Assembly: GCF_900110855.1 (NCBI RefSeq)
Contig: NZ_FOFA01000005.1
Coordinates: 186,001 to 250,000, forward strand
Source of the DNA: Microlunatus flavus
GTDB taxonomy: Bacteria; Actinomycetota; Actinomycetes; Propionibacteriales; Propionibacteriaceae
Direction: 5' to 3'
Length of the DNA: 64,000 bases
Part shown: in pieces, positions 34,596-42,333 of the stretch
How positions within the stretch are numbered: position 1 is the first letter of the stretch
Layout of the letters: each line of letters begins with the position of its first letter
Program-made: the position numbers and the translations under genes
Notes under the pieces: generated by a model
Database searches by the model: none
Told to the model about the DNA's origin: nothing
What the model saw: the letters and a program-made list of their open reading frames with translations, nothing else

Positions 34596-36092
34596 TCAGC
34601 GGTCGGTCGGCGCCCGCATGACGCGGCCCACGGTCGTGGCCTTCTGGCGCACCGTGCCACCGAACTGCACGCCGCCGCACTCCGGGGGCCCGTCGGACGC
34701 GAACGGCACCGAGAAGTCGCCCGTCCGCGTGTAGGTGACCGCCGTGCCCTTGCTCGTCCAGCCCGGGTCGGTCCCCAGCCCGACGGTCTGCCCGATGACC
34801 GACGCCAGCTTGAGGTCGTACGGGCGGCCCTTCTGGGCGGCCGGCTTGGTGACGGTCTGGCCCAGGGCGTTGACCAGGAGGCTGCACGGCAGCGCACGGA
34901 GGTCGGAGAGCCGGTTGGCGGAGACGTCGAGGGAGCTCAGCGACGGCGGCGCCGTGAACCCGCGCAGGCTGCTGATCTGGTCGTTGCTCAGCTGCAGCGT
35001 CTGCAGCGCCGGGAAGGAGCCGAAGCCCGCGAGCGAGGTGACGCGGCTGTCCTGCACCGACAGGTACGACAGCCCGGGCAGGCGGCCGAGCGGGCTGAGG
35101 TCTGCGCCGTCGACACCGCTCAGCACGACGCTGCCCAGCTGCTGCAGCCCGCTCACGCCGGCCACGTCCTTGAGCCCCGCGGTGCTGACGACCAGCGAGC
35201 TGAGGTCCGTGGAGGAGGCGAGCGCGTCGAGCGACGAGAGGCGTACGCCGAACACGCTGAGCTCGGTGAGCGCGGGCTTGCCGGCGAGCACGGCGCCGTC
35301 GCCGCCGGCGACGTTCAGCGAGAGCGACTCCAGCTGCGCGAGGGGCGCGAGCGCGGAGACGTCGGTCGCGGCGGCCTGGACGTCGAGACGGGTCAGCCCG
35401 GTCAGGCCGCGCAGCGCGGACAGGTCGCGGACGTCCGGCGTGCCGAGGGTCAGCTGCTGCAGCTGCGTCAGCGCGGCCACGGCCGAGACGTCGACGGGCC
35501 CGTCCTGCCGCACGTCGAGCCGGCGCAGCGCGGTCAGCGGGCGCAGCGGCTCGAGGGAGGTCCAGGTGCCGCCGCCGACGCGGAGCGAGCGCAGGTTCGT
35601 CAGCGACGCGAGCGGCGCCAGGTCGGCGACCGGGTTGTCGGACACGTCCAGGTTCGTGAGGCCGGTCAGGCCCTCCAGCGGCGCCAGGTCGCCGATGTGG
35701 GCGCCCGGCACGGAGAGGTCGCGCAGGCCGGTCAGGCCCGCCACCGGCGCGAGGTCGTCGACACCGCTCGAGCCGGAGAGGTCCAGCGAGCTCAGGTTCG
35801 TCAGGGCCTGGGCACCGCCGAGCCCACCCACCGGGACGAAGTCGCACAGCAGCGAGGTGACGGTCTCCGCCTGCGCGCGCGTCACGGGGACGTCGGAACG
35901 CTGCCCGAGCGTGCCGGCCACGCAGCGGCGGAAGCCGGCGTCGGTGAACGACACGTCGTCGGCCGCAGTGGCCGTGGCGACGGAGAGGGCGGACAGCCCG
36001 CAGGCCAGGAGCAGGGCGGTCAGGCCACGACGAGCGTGTCGGACGAGGACGGTCTGCTGCTGGCGACGGGAAGCGGGGGATCTTCTCGGCAC
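34596..36092 (-). CDS. Secreted leucine-rich-repeat protein
   Basis: A 498-residue exported protein. Residues about 20-44 (GLTALLLACGLSALSVATATA) form the signal peptide. From about residue 80 to 400 there are some 14 leucine-rich repeats of roughly 22 residues (LTGLTNLDVSDNPVADLAPLA, LTQLQQLTLGTPDVRDLSALRG), like internalin-type LRRs. The last ~100 residues, with a Cys and a TYTRTGDFSVPFASDGPPECGG stretch, may be a small beta domain. A TAAAAT box at 36105-36100 sits about seven bases before GTG 36092, suggesting a leaderless mRNA. The 3' end is nine bases from the convergent mutarotase-like gene. Partner unknown. Confidence 0.85.
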   Translation of the reverse strand: MPRRSPASRRQQQTVLVRHARRGLTALLLACGLSALSVATATAADDVSFTDAGFRRCVAGTLGQRSDVPVTRAQAETVTSLLCDFVPVGGLGGAQALTNLSSLDLSGSSGVDDLAPVAGLTGLRDLSVPGAHIGDLAPLEGLTGLTNLDVSDNPVADLAPLASLTNLRSLRVGGGTWTSLEPLRPLTALRRLDVRQDGPVDVSAVAALTQLQQLTLGTPDVRDLSALRGLTGLTRLDVQAAATDVSALAPLAQLESLSLNVAGGDGAVLAGKPALTELSVFGVRLSSLDALASSTDLSSLVVSTAGLKDVAGVSGLQQLGSVVLSGVDGADLSPLGRLPGLSYLSVQDSRVTSLAGFGSFPALQTLQLSNDQISSLRGFTAPPSLSSLDVSANRLSDLRALPCSLLVNALGQTVTKPAAQKGRPYDLKLASVIGQTVGLGTDPGWTSKGTAVTYTRTGDFSVPFASDGPPECGGVQFGGTVRQKATTVGRVMRAPTDR

Positions 36093-36127
36093 CCGTCAAA
36101 TTTTACGGCGGCGAGCCTGGCGCGTCT

Positions 36128-36154
36128 GGCGTTACGCGAAACGCCCTAATTTTT
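36128..36154 (+). terminator. Hairpin with T-run
   Basis: GGCGTT (36128-36133) pairs with AACGCC (36140-36145) around a six-base loop, followed by CTAATTTTT. This has the form of an intrinsic terminator reading rightward, although no gene reads into it; it may be a relic or act on the LRR promoter region. Confidence 0.4.
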
Positions 36155-36345
36155 CGCCGAGGGTCAAATAAGCGTCGCCCAGGACAGAAGGCCGCCGCGA
36201 GGAGCTCGCGACGGCCGACGTGCAGGGGTGGGGTGCTCGTACAAACAGGAAACCCTTGTCAGCGCACACATCCCGCGAAGCCGCACCAGTGCCCGCACCC
36301 ATGGCCGCCGAAATCAGCACCCCATCCCCGGCTCTCGCCCCCCCC

Positions 36346-36418
36346 GCTCGTCGACCCCGGCGGTCTTCATCGCCTCGAGCACCTCGAGCACGGCAGCATC
36401 GTCCAGGGCCATCGGCAT
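36346..36418 (-). pseudogene. Possible 5' scrap of an IS256-type transposase gene
   Basis: A ribosome site (AGAAGGA) precedes ATG 36418 and the codons MPMALDDAAVLEVLEAMK, then TAGVDE, after which the frame turns to Gly/Arg-rich noise and stops at 36314. From memory, this start resembles the N-terminus of IS256-family transposases of actinobacteria. Only about 24 residues would remain of some 400. No terminal inverted repeat or target duplication is visible, so this is tentative. Confidence 0.35.
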
Positions 36419-36923
36419 CGTGTCCTTCTGTGAGTTCCCTGGTCCGGTCTCACTGACCGGTGCACGATGGCCGCCCTCGTCGCCCCGGAAGGCGCGACAG
36501 TCAAGCCGGGGACCTACACCACCCCCAGGGACACGAACGATCGCCGGATCTCGACATCGCCCAGGGGCGTCGCTGTGGCGCACCGTGCCGTTGGTTCGGC
36601 GGCGTACGGGTGCCGTGCGACGGACGACGGACGACGGACGACCGCACCGCTCGCCTTCCTTCAACGGCGTGCTCGCGGAGAAAGAGGTGAGCGGCCCGTG
36701 GTCTGCGCCGCTCGCATCTCTCGACCCCAGATGGTCACGTCGCGAATGAAGAGCTCGGCGGTGCGCTGTCGTCCGTCTCCGAAGGGCGAGAAAGAGGAAG
36801 AACCAGCCACTCTCATGGTCGTGGTCGACGCCGGACGGCTGACCGGACTGCCCCGTCGCGCGCCGAGACGCAGACTGCGCCGCCCCCGGTGGGGGACCGC
36901 GCAGTCGGTCGACCGGCCGGGGG

Positions 36924-36978
36924 TCAGGCGCTGTAGTTCTTGCGGCTGCCGGACTTCGCCAGGCCACGGGCCACGAGC
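36924..36978 (-). pseudogene. Truncated copy of the small GLAKSG membrane protein gene
   Basis: Read on the minus strand this gives LLVARGLAKSGSRKNYSA and a stop, nearly the same as the C-terminus of the 97-residue protein at 38348-38641 (YLVSRGLAKSGSHENYSA). Upstream of these codons the similarity is lost and no start or membrane segment is present. It is therefore the 3' remnant of a duplicated gene, on the other side of the desaturase gene. Confidence 0.7.
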
Positions 36979-37127
36979 AGGGAGGAAGGGCGGCCCGAGG
37001 TCACCGATGCGCTGGCGGCCGCCTGGACGTCTGCGACCGGACCTCGGCGGCGCTATGGGCCCAGCGCCACGGCCTCCTCGAGGACCGCCGGCAGCCGGCC
37101 GCCGCCCGGGCTCGGCGTCGAGCCGGC

Positions 37128-38204
37128 TCAGCGCAGCTGGGCGACCATCGGGCAGCGGAACGCGTCCGGGGCAGCAAGGCCGACCTGGTTGAGATGGCGG
37201 GCCACGATGGCCCACGCGCTGAGCAGGTTCGTCTCGGTGTAGGCGACGTCGTTCGCCCGGCAGTGCTCGCGCACGAGGCGCCGGGCGGCGGCCAGATGGG
37301 GCCGCGGCATGCTCGGGAAGAGGTGGTGCTCGATCTGGTAGTTGAGCCCACCCATGAGGACGGTGGCCCACCACCCGCCGGAGACGTTGCGCGAGGTCGC
37401 GACCTGCTTGGACAGGAAGTCGAGCTTGACGTCGCGCGGGACGACGGCCATGCCGATGTGGTTCGGGGCGAACGAGGCACCCATGTAGAAGCCGAACACG
37501 GCCAGCTGCACCCCGAGGAACGCGAAGCCCAGGCCGAGCGGCAGGAGCCAGAACAGCAGGGTCAGGTAGACCGCGAACCGGGCGGCGAGCGCGACGAGCT
37601 CGAGCTTGCGGCCCGGCAGGTGGCGGTTGGTCCACAGGCTCTGCGTCGAGCGGACGTGCAGGTTGACACCCTCGCCGAGCAGCAGCGGGAAGAAGAACAC
37701 GCCCTGGTGGCGGGTGAACCATGCCATCGGGCCGCGACGGGTCGCGGCGTCCTCCTCCACGAAGGAGAAGGTGTCGATCGCCAGGTCCGGGTCCTTGCCG
37801 AGCTTGTTCGGGTTGCCGTGGTGGCGGGTGTGCTTGTCCATCCACCACGAGTAGCTGATGCCGACGCCGACCACGGCCAGCCACCAGCCGGCGCGGTCGT
37901 TGGCTGGGCCGGAGGCGAGGACCTGGCGGTGCGAGGCCTCGTGGCCGAGGAAGGCGAGCTGGGTGAAGACCACCCCGAGCGCTCCGGCCACCAGCAGCTG
38001 GAGCCAGGAGTCGTCCAGCAGGACGAGACCCGTCGTCGCGCCGGCGAGCGCGAGCACGAGCGCGGCGAGGACCAGGGCGTAGAACCAGCGCGTCCGGTCC
38101 TGCAGCCCGAGTGTGCGGCTGGCCTGGGCGAGCGCGGTGTAGGTCTGGGTGGTGGCGGCGGCCGACCGTCTCGGCCGGGTCGGCGACGGGAGGGTGAGGC
38201 TCAT
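37128..38204 (-). CDS. Membrane fatty-acid desaturase (acyl-CoA/acyl-lipid)
   Basis: A 358-residue di-iron membrane desaturase. Three histidine boxes are visible: GHEASH (near 84), DKHTRHHG (near 125) and YQIEHHLFPS (near 290), with four hydrophobic segments between them. The GASFAPNHIGMAVV block is shared with the second desaturase at 40.8-41.9 kb, so the two are paralogues. The family introduces a double bond into long acyl chains using oxygen and an electron donor. The upstream small membrane protein gene is probably co-transcribed, with a strong hairpin in between. ATG 38204 has only a weak ribosome site. Confidence 0.9.
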   Translation of the reverse strand: MSLTLPSPTRPRRSAAATTQTYTALAQASRTLGLQDRTRWFYALVLAALVLALAGATTGLVLLDDSWLQLLVAGALGVVFTQLAFLGHEASHRQVLASGPANDRAGWWLAVVGVGISYSWWMDKHTRHHGNPNKLGKDPDLAIDTFSFVEEDAATRRGPMAWFTRHQGVFFFPLLLGEGVNLHVRSTQSLWTNRHLPGRKLELVALAARFAVYLTLLFWLLPLGLGFAFLGVQLAVFGFYMGASFAPNHIGMAVVPRDVKLDFLSKQVATSRNVSGGWWATVLMGGLNYQIEHHLFPSMPRPHLAAARRLVREHCRANDVAYTETNLLSAWAIVARHLNQVGLAAPDAFRCPMVAQLR

Positions 38205-38305
38205 GAGGATCCGTTCGTGGTCCGGGTGACCGACCCGGGAAGGTCCCCACGGCGAGCAGGGAGGGACGCGCAGCCTGCGCGGGGGGGGTGGGAGCCGAGC
38301 TCCTG

Positions 38306-38337
38306 CCCCGTGGCGCCCGTCAGGGGGCGCCACGGGG
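38306..38337 (-). terminator. Strong hairpin between small protein and desaturase genes
   Basis: CCCCGTGGCGCCC (38306-38318) and GGGCGCCACGGGG (38325-38337) form a perfect 13-bp stem with a six-base loop, 10 bases after the stop of the small membrane protein. No T-run follows. It may be a partial terminator, an mRNA stabiliser, or an antitermination target controlling the desaturase. Confidence 0.6.
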
Positions 38338-38347
38338 CGGGCGACGC

Positions 38348-38641
38348 TCAGGCGGAGTAGTTCTCGTGGCTGCCGGACTTGGCCAGCCCGCGGGAGACCA
38401 GGTAGGCGACGGTGAGGTAGACGACGTAGCGCATGGCGGTGGTGGCCCCGAACGGGTCGCCACCCGCGCTGCCGGCCTCGCCGTCGTAGAAGTTCGCCGT
38501 GACGATCACCGCGAGGACCATTGCGACGAAGACGAACAGCTCGGTGGTCTTGGTCGAGGCCTTCGTCTCGGTGGACAGGCGACGGCGGGGCTGACCGTCG
38601 GTGCGGTCGACGTCGTTGTAGCTGGCCGTGGTGGCGCTCAT
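38348..38641 (-). CDS. Small conserved two-helix membrane protein
   Basis: A 97-residue protein with a polar N-terminus of about 32 residues and two hydrophobic helices (ELFVFVAMVLAVIVTANF and AMRYVVYLTVAYLVSRGL), ending GLAKSGSHENYSA. Proteins with this GLAKSGS ending are, from memory, common in actinobacteria and have no assigned function. It lies upstream of the desaturase on the same strand and may be an accessory membrane component. A truncated copy is at 36924-36978. It diverges from the TetR regulator. Confidence 0.8.
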   Translation of the reverse strand: MSATTASYNDVDRTDGQPRRRLSTETKASTKTTELFVFVAMVLAVIVTANFYDGEAGSAGGDPFGATTAMRYVVYLTVAYLVSRGLAKSGSHENYSA

Positions 38642-38712
38642 AGGAAGTCTCTCTGCTTGTGCGACCGGTGTCGCATGTGGCGGTGCCGGTTCCCGACATC
38701 TTCGCCCGGTCT

Positions 38713-38762
38713 CTACGTACGACTTCTACGTTGTAGACCTACGATTGAGAGACTACACGTAG
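38713..38762. promoter_or_regulatory. CTAC/GTAG operator cluster
   Basis: Within 50 bases there are CTACGTAC (from 38713), TCTAC-GTT-GTAGA (38725-38737) and CTAC-AC-GTAG (38753-38762). These inverted half-sites lie in the divergent gap between the desaturase unit and the TetR gene, where a repressor site is expected. Confidence 0.55.
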
Positions 38763-38837
38763 CATGACCCATGTCCAACTCGGGCGCGCCTCGTCGACCC
38801 CTCGGACGCGCCCCCTCCCAGCAGAACGGCACCACTG

Positions 38838-39542
38838 ATGAACAGCCCCACCTCGCCGCCCGGCGACGCGACCTCCGAGCGGGTCCCCCTCACCCGGCAG
38901 CGCGTGCTGGCCGCCGCCCTCCGACTGGTCGACGACGAGGGGCTGGACGCGCTCACGCGACGCCGCCTGGGCCAGGAGCTCGGCCGGGACGCCATGACCC
39001 TCTACCGGCACGCCCCCGACAAGGCCGCCCTCCTCGACGGCATCGTCGAGCTCGTCCTCGACGAGCTCGACATCCCCGACGGCGGGCAGGACTGGCAGAC
39101 CCAGCTGGCCCGCACGGCCCACGACTTCCGCCGGCTCGCGCTGGCGCACCCCCACGTTCTCGGGCTGATCGTGACCCGCCCCCTGGCCACCCCGCTCGGG
39201 CTCCGCCCGCTGGGCACGCTCCGCCCGCTCGAACGCCTGCTCGCGGTGCTCACCGACGCCGGCTTCGCCCCCGCCCTGGCGCTGAAGGTGTACCGGCTCT
39301 ACATCGGCTTCCTCCACGGCCACCTGCTCACCGAGCTGCAGGAGCTCGTCGCCGACCCCGAGGAGACCATCGACCTGCTGCGTCTCGGGCTGCACCGCCT
39401 GCCTCCCCGCGAGTTCCCGCTGCTGCGCAGCCTCGCCACCGAGCTCGCCACCTACGACGGGGCCGCCGAGCTCGACCAGGGGCTCGCCGTCCTGTTCGCA
39501 GGCCTTGAGTCCCAGCTCGTGGCCGTCACCGACCGCGGCTGA
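38838..39542 (+). CDS. TetR/AcrR family regulator
   Basis: A 234-residue regulator. Residues about 18-65 are the DNA-binding domain (TRQRVLAAALRLVDDEGLDALTRRRLGQELGRDAMTLYRHAPDKAALLD, in consecutive blocks), and the C-terminal part matches TetR_C (HPHVLGLIVTRPLATPLG, YRLYIGFLHGHLL). The ATG at 38838 lies well downstream of the CTAC/GTAG sites. Because it diverges from the small membrane protein/desaturase unit it probably senses a lipid-related ligand and controls desaturation; this is inference from layout. Confidence 0.9.
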   Translation: MNSPTSPPGDATSERVPLTRQRVLAAALRLVDDEGLDALTRRRLGQELGRDAMTLYRHAPDKAALLDGIVELVLDELDIPDGGQDWQTQLARTAHDFRRLALAHPHVLGLIVTRPLATPLGLRPLGTLRPLERLLAVLTDAGFAPALALKVYRLYIGFLHGHLLTELQELVADPEETIDLLRLGLHRLPPREFPLLRSLATELATYDGAAELDQGLAVLFAGLESQLVAVTDRG

Positions 39543-39992
39543 CCACCGGCCACGACGGCCCATCGATGGCCCGCCGACGGCCCACCTCGGCTCCGCGTGG
39601 CTCTGCCGCACCCGCCGGCCCCGCGGCCGCGAGCCGGCACCCGAGGGCGCCGAGTGTCGCGCGACACCTCCCACGTCGTCCTCGACGTGCTTCGCCACCT
39701 CGGCCGCGGGTAGGACAGGGGCACGAGCAGCCGCGGGGTGCACCACCGTGCTGCTCCAGGTCCGCGCCGTTGAAACCACAGCGCGCAGGCTGCACGGTGA
39801 CGGCCCCCTCCGCGGACGTAGCGCGGAGGGGGCCTTCCGTCATTATGGTCCGCGCGACCGATCGTCGGGGGTGCCGATCGCGAGGACGCTCACCGCACCG
39901 CTCCGCTGGCGTGCTGGCGCGACGTACGGGCTTGGTCACGACTGCTGCACGCGCGCTAGGGTCGGCGTCCACGACCGGTGAGGGGCGGGCAG
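39543..39992. other. Intergenic interval with hairpin, possible small RNA
   Basis: About 450 bases without a credible protein. It holds a very stable hairpin at 39802-39834 and, upstream, weaker inverted repeats such as CCGT...ACGG (39766-39798). A TAGGGT -10-like box at 39957-39962 probably serves the ANTAR gene to the right. Confidence 0.5.
39802..39838 (+). terminator. Perfect 13-bp hairpin
   Basis: GGCCCCCTCCGCG (39802-39814) pairs with CGCGGAGGGGGCC (39822-39834) around a seven-base loop, followed by TTCC. It could end the TetR transcript or be the 3' end of a small RNA. Confidence 0.6.
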
Positions 39993-40778
39993 GTGGCGTC
40001 AGAAGAGCAGCCGGACGAGGCCCTGCGCAGCGCGGAGCAGCGTGAGGCGGAGGACGACGACCTCGGGGCGAGCCTCCGGGGCCTGTCCGTGCTGTCGTCC
40101 GCACGGTTGCCGCTGACGGAGGTGCTGACCCGCGTCGCCCGCTACGCGGTGCAGGCCATCCCCGGCGCGGACGGTGCCGGCCTGACGCTGATCGAGCAGC
40201 ACCGGTCCGACACCATCGTGCAGACCGCGGACTTCGTCGGCGAGGTCGACGCGATCCAGTACGGGCTGGGCGAGGGCCCGTGCATCACCGCCGCCCGGGA
40301 CGGGCTCACGGTGGTCTCCGGCTCGCTCGGGGGCGACCCCCGCTGGCCCCGCTTCGGCGGCGGGGTCGCCCGGCTGGGCGTGCACAGCGCGCTCTCGCTG
40401 CCGCTGGTCACGCCCGACGAGGTGGTCGGAGCGATGAACGTCTACGCGTACGCGAAGCACGCGTTCGACGAGCGGGCCGCGGGGCTGGGTGAGATGTTCG
40501 CCGTGCCGGCCGCCGTGGCGGTGCAGAACGCCCGGGTGCTCGAGGACGCCCGACGACTGGCCGAGCGCCTGCAGCACGCCCTCGACGAGCGGATGGTGAT
40601 CGAGCGGGCGGTGGGGATCGTGATGAGCCGTTCCGGAGTCGAGGAGGGCGAGGCCCGGTCGCGGCTCACCCGGCTGAGCCAGCACGAGCACGTGAAGCTC
40701 GTCCAGGTCGCCCGAAGCCTGGTCGACGAAGCCGCTCGCCGCGCCCGCAGCCGGCCCCACGACCGACCCCTCGGCTGA
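39993..40778 (+). CDS. GAF-ANTAR regulator 1
   Basis: A 261-residue protein with an N-terminal GAF sensor (residues about 40-185: VARYAVQAIPGADGAGLTLIE, YGLGEGPCITAA, ALSLPLVTPDEVVGAMNVY) and a C-terminal ANTAR RNA-binding domain (LQHALDERMVIERAVGIVMSR, SRLTRLSQHEHVKLVQVARSL). ANTAR proteins bind two-hairpin RNA targets and prevent transcription termination. GTG 39993 follows AGGGG by seven bases; GTG 39978 is in frame but has no ribosome site. First and most divergent of six such genes here. The ligand of the GAF domain is unknown. Confidence 0.9.
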   Translation: MASEEQPDEALRSAEQREAEDDDLGASLRGLSVLSSARLPLTEVLTRVARYAVQAIPGADGAGLTLIEQHRSDTIVQTADFVGEVDAIQYGLGEGPCITAARDGLTVVSGSLGGDPRWPRFGGGVARLGVHSALSLPLVTPDEVVGAMNVYAYAKHAFDERAAGLGEMFAVPAAVAVQNARVLEDARRLAERLQHALDERMVIERAVGIVMSRSGVEEGEARSRLTRLSQHEHVKLVQVARSLVDEAARRARSRPHDRPLG

Positions 40779-40805
40779 CCCCCGGGGACCCGGACGTCTC
40801 GGCCG

Positions 40806-41948
40806 TCAGGTCGCGCGACGCTGCGCGACCAGCGGGCAGAGGAAGGGGTCCTTGCCCTTGAGACCCACCGTGTTGAGGTAGCCGACGACGCTGCGGTAGG
40901 ACTCCCAGAGCGTGGTCTGGGTGTACGGCACCCCCTCGGCTGCGCAGTGCGCCCGTACCAGCGGAGCGATGGTGCGCAGGTGCGGACGCGCGACGGAGGG
41001 GAACAGGTGGTGCTCCACCTGGTAGTTGAGCCCGCCCATGAAGACGCTCATCAGCGGCCCTCCGCTGATGTTGCGGCTCATCAGCACCTGCCGACGCAGG
41101 AAGTCGAGCTTCAGGCGCGACGAGACCAGCGGCATGCCGATGTGGTTCGGCGCGAACGCCGAGCCCATGTAGAGCCCGAACACCCCGATCTGCACCACGA
41201 CGAACACGAGGGCCTTCTCGGGCGGCAGCACGGCCAGGACGAGGGCGAGCAGCCCACCGAGGCGCAGGGTCAGCAGGGTCGTCTCGAGGGCACGTCGCTC
41301 GACCTTGCCGCGACCGGCGACGCGCTTGACCGCCTCGACGTGGAGCGACAGCCCCTCGAGCAGCAGGAGCGGGAAGAAGTACCAGCCCTGGTGCGCCACC
41401 AGCCACCGGAACACGGGGGTGTCGCGCCGGGTCGCCATGGCCGGCGTCATCGCGACGGCGGCGATCTCGATGTCGGGATCGACGCCCTCCTTGTTGGGAC
41501 CGGAGTGGTGCCGGGTGTGCTTGCTCCGCCACCAGCCGTAGCTGATCCCGACGAAGAGGTTGGCGAGGACGAGGCTGGCCCCGTCGTTCCACCGGCCCGA
41601 CCGGAAGATCTGCCGGTGCGCGGCGTCGTGGCCCAGGAACGCGATCTGGGTGAGCACGACGGCCAGCACGGCGGCGTTGGCCAGCTGCCACCACGAGTCG
41701 CCGAGCCGCACGAAGCCGGCGACCCAGGCGCCGAGCACGACGACGGCGCCGACGAGCTTGGCCCAGTAGTAGCCGTAGCGGCGACGCATGAGACCCAGCT
41801 CGGCCACCTGCCGGGTGAGGGCGGTGAACGAGCTGCCGGCCTCGCGCGGCGACCGCGCAGCCGTGGCCGGCGCCGGTGGCGCGGACGCGGGTCCGGGCAG
41901 CGTCCGGGAGACGGGAGAAGGGATGGTCCGGGTGACGAGGGAGGTCAA
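40806..41948 (-). CDS. Membrane fatty-acid desaturase, second paralogue
   Basis: A 380-residue desaturase with the same organisation as the protein at 37.1 kb: GHDAAH (near 106), SKHTRHHSG (near 145) and YQVEHHLFPS (near 309), and the shared GSAFAPNHIGMPLV block. The N-terminus is longer and Pro/Ala/Ser-rich. The start is a TTG at 41948 without a clear ribosome site, so the true start could be inside, for example at the internal Met near residue 54. It is convergent with GAF-ANTAR regulator 1. The two desaturases may differ in chain length or position. Confidence 0.88.
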   Translation of the reverse strand: MTSLVTRTIPSPVSRTLPGPASAPPAPATAARSPREAGSSFTALTRQVAELGLMRRRYGYYWAKLVGAVVVLGAWVAGFVRLGDSWWQLANAAVLAVVLTQIAFLGHDAAHRQIFRSGRWNDGASLVLANLFVGISYGWWRSKHTRHHSGPNKEGVDPDIEIAAVAMTPAMATRRDTPVFRWLVAHQGWYFFPLLLLEGLSLHVEAVKRVAGRGKVERRALETTLLTLRLGGLLALVLAVLPPEKALVFVVVQIGVFGLYMGSAFAPNHIGMPLVSSRLKLDFLRRQVLMSRNISGGPLMSVFMGGLNYQVEHHLFPSVARPHLRTIAPLVRAHCAAEGVPYTQTTLWESYRSVVGYLNTVGLKGKDPFLCPLVAQRRAT

Positions 41949-42333
41949 GAGGGAGGCCTGTTCGGCGGTCTTCCCAGGACGGGGCTCAGGTTGTCCGCGA
42001 GGCGCGGGCAGGACGCACGGCGACGGGTGTCACGGCGGTCCCGGTCCTGAGTGGCTGCTCGGGCAGCGCCACCAGCCTATCCGCGCGAGACAGGTCGCTC
42101 GGGGTGCTCAGGAGCGGTCCCGTCGCATTCGCGTCACGGTGGGGCCCGCGCAAGCGCTGGTCCGGCGCGAGGGGCGCATTGGTACCGGTCTCGCACGATC
42201 GCCGACGAACCACTAGCCTGGTCCTGCTGCACCAAGCAGCCGGTCTGGAACGTGCTCCGCCGCTCGACCCCGGGCCGCAGCGCACAGGACGCTCCCACCA
42301 GATCATCCGGGCAACGCCCACAGGGCAGGCCGC
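41949..42333. other. Intergenic interval before GAF-ANTAR 2
   Basis: 385 bases with no convincing gene. A TAGCCT box near 42213 could be the -10 element of the GAF-ANTAR 2 gene, giving a leader of about 110 bases. I see no strong hairpin or repeat. Confidence 0.4.

Larger units (their letters stand above)
36093..37127. other. Gene-free, remnant-bearing interval
   Basis: About 1 kb with no reading frame that looks like a protein. It contains the LRR promoter, a hairpin followed by a T-run, a short transposase-like scrap, a GGACGAC triplet tandem repeat near 36621-36641, and the 3' end of a duplicated small membrane-protein gene. Several overlapping frames of 60-240 codons are Arg/Pro-rich and are taken as noise. 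Confidence 0.6.

Noticed and set aside
36132-36320. A 62-codon frame near the LRR promoter
   Set aside because: It overlaps the hairpin and promoter region and has no ribosome site or recognisable family.
36093-37127. A complete insertion sequence
   Set aside because: No full transposase frame, terminal inverted repeats or target-site duplication could be found.
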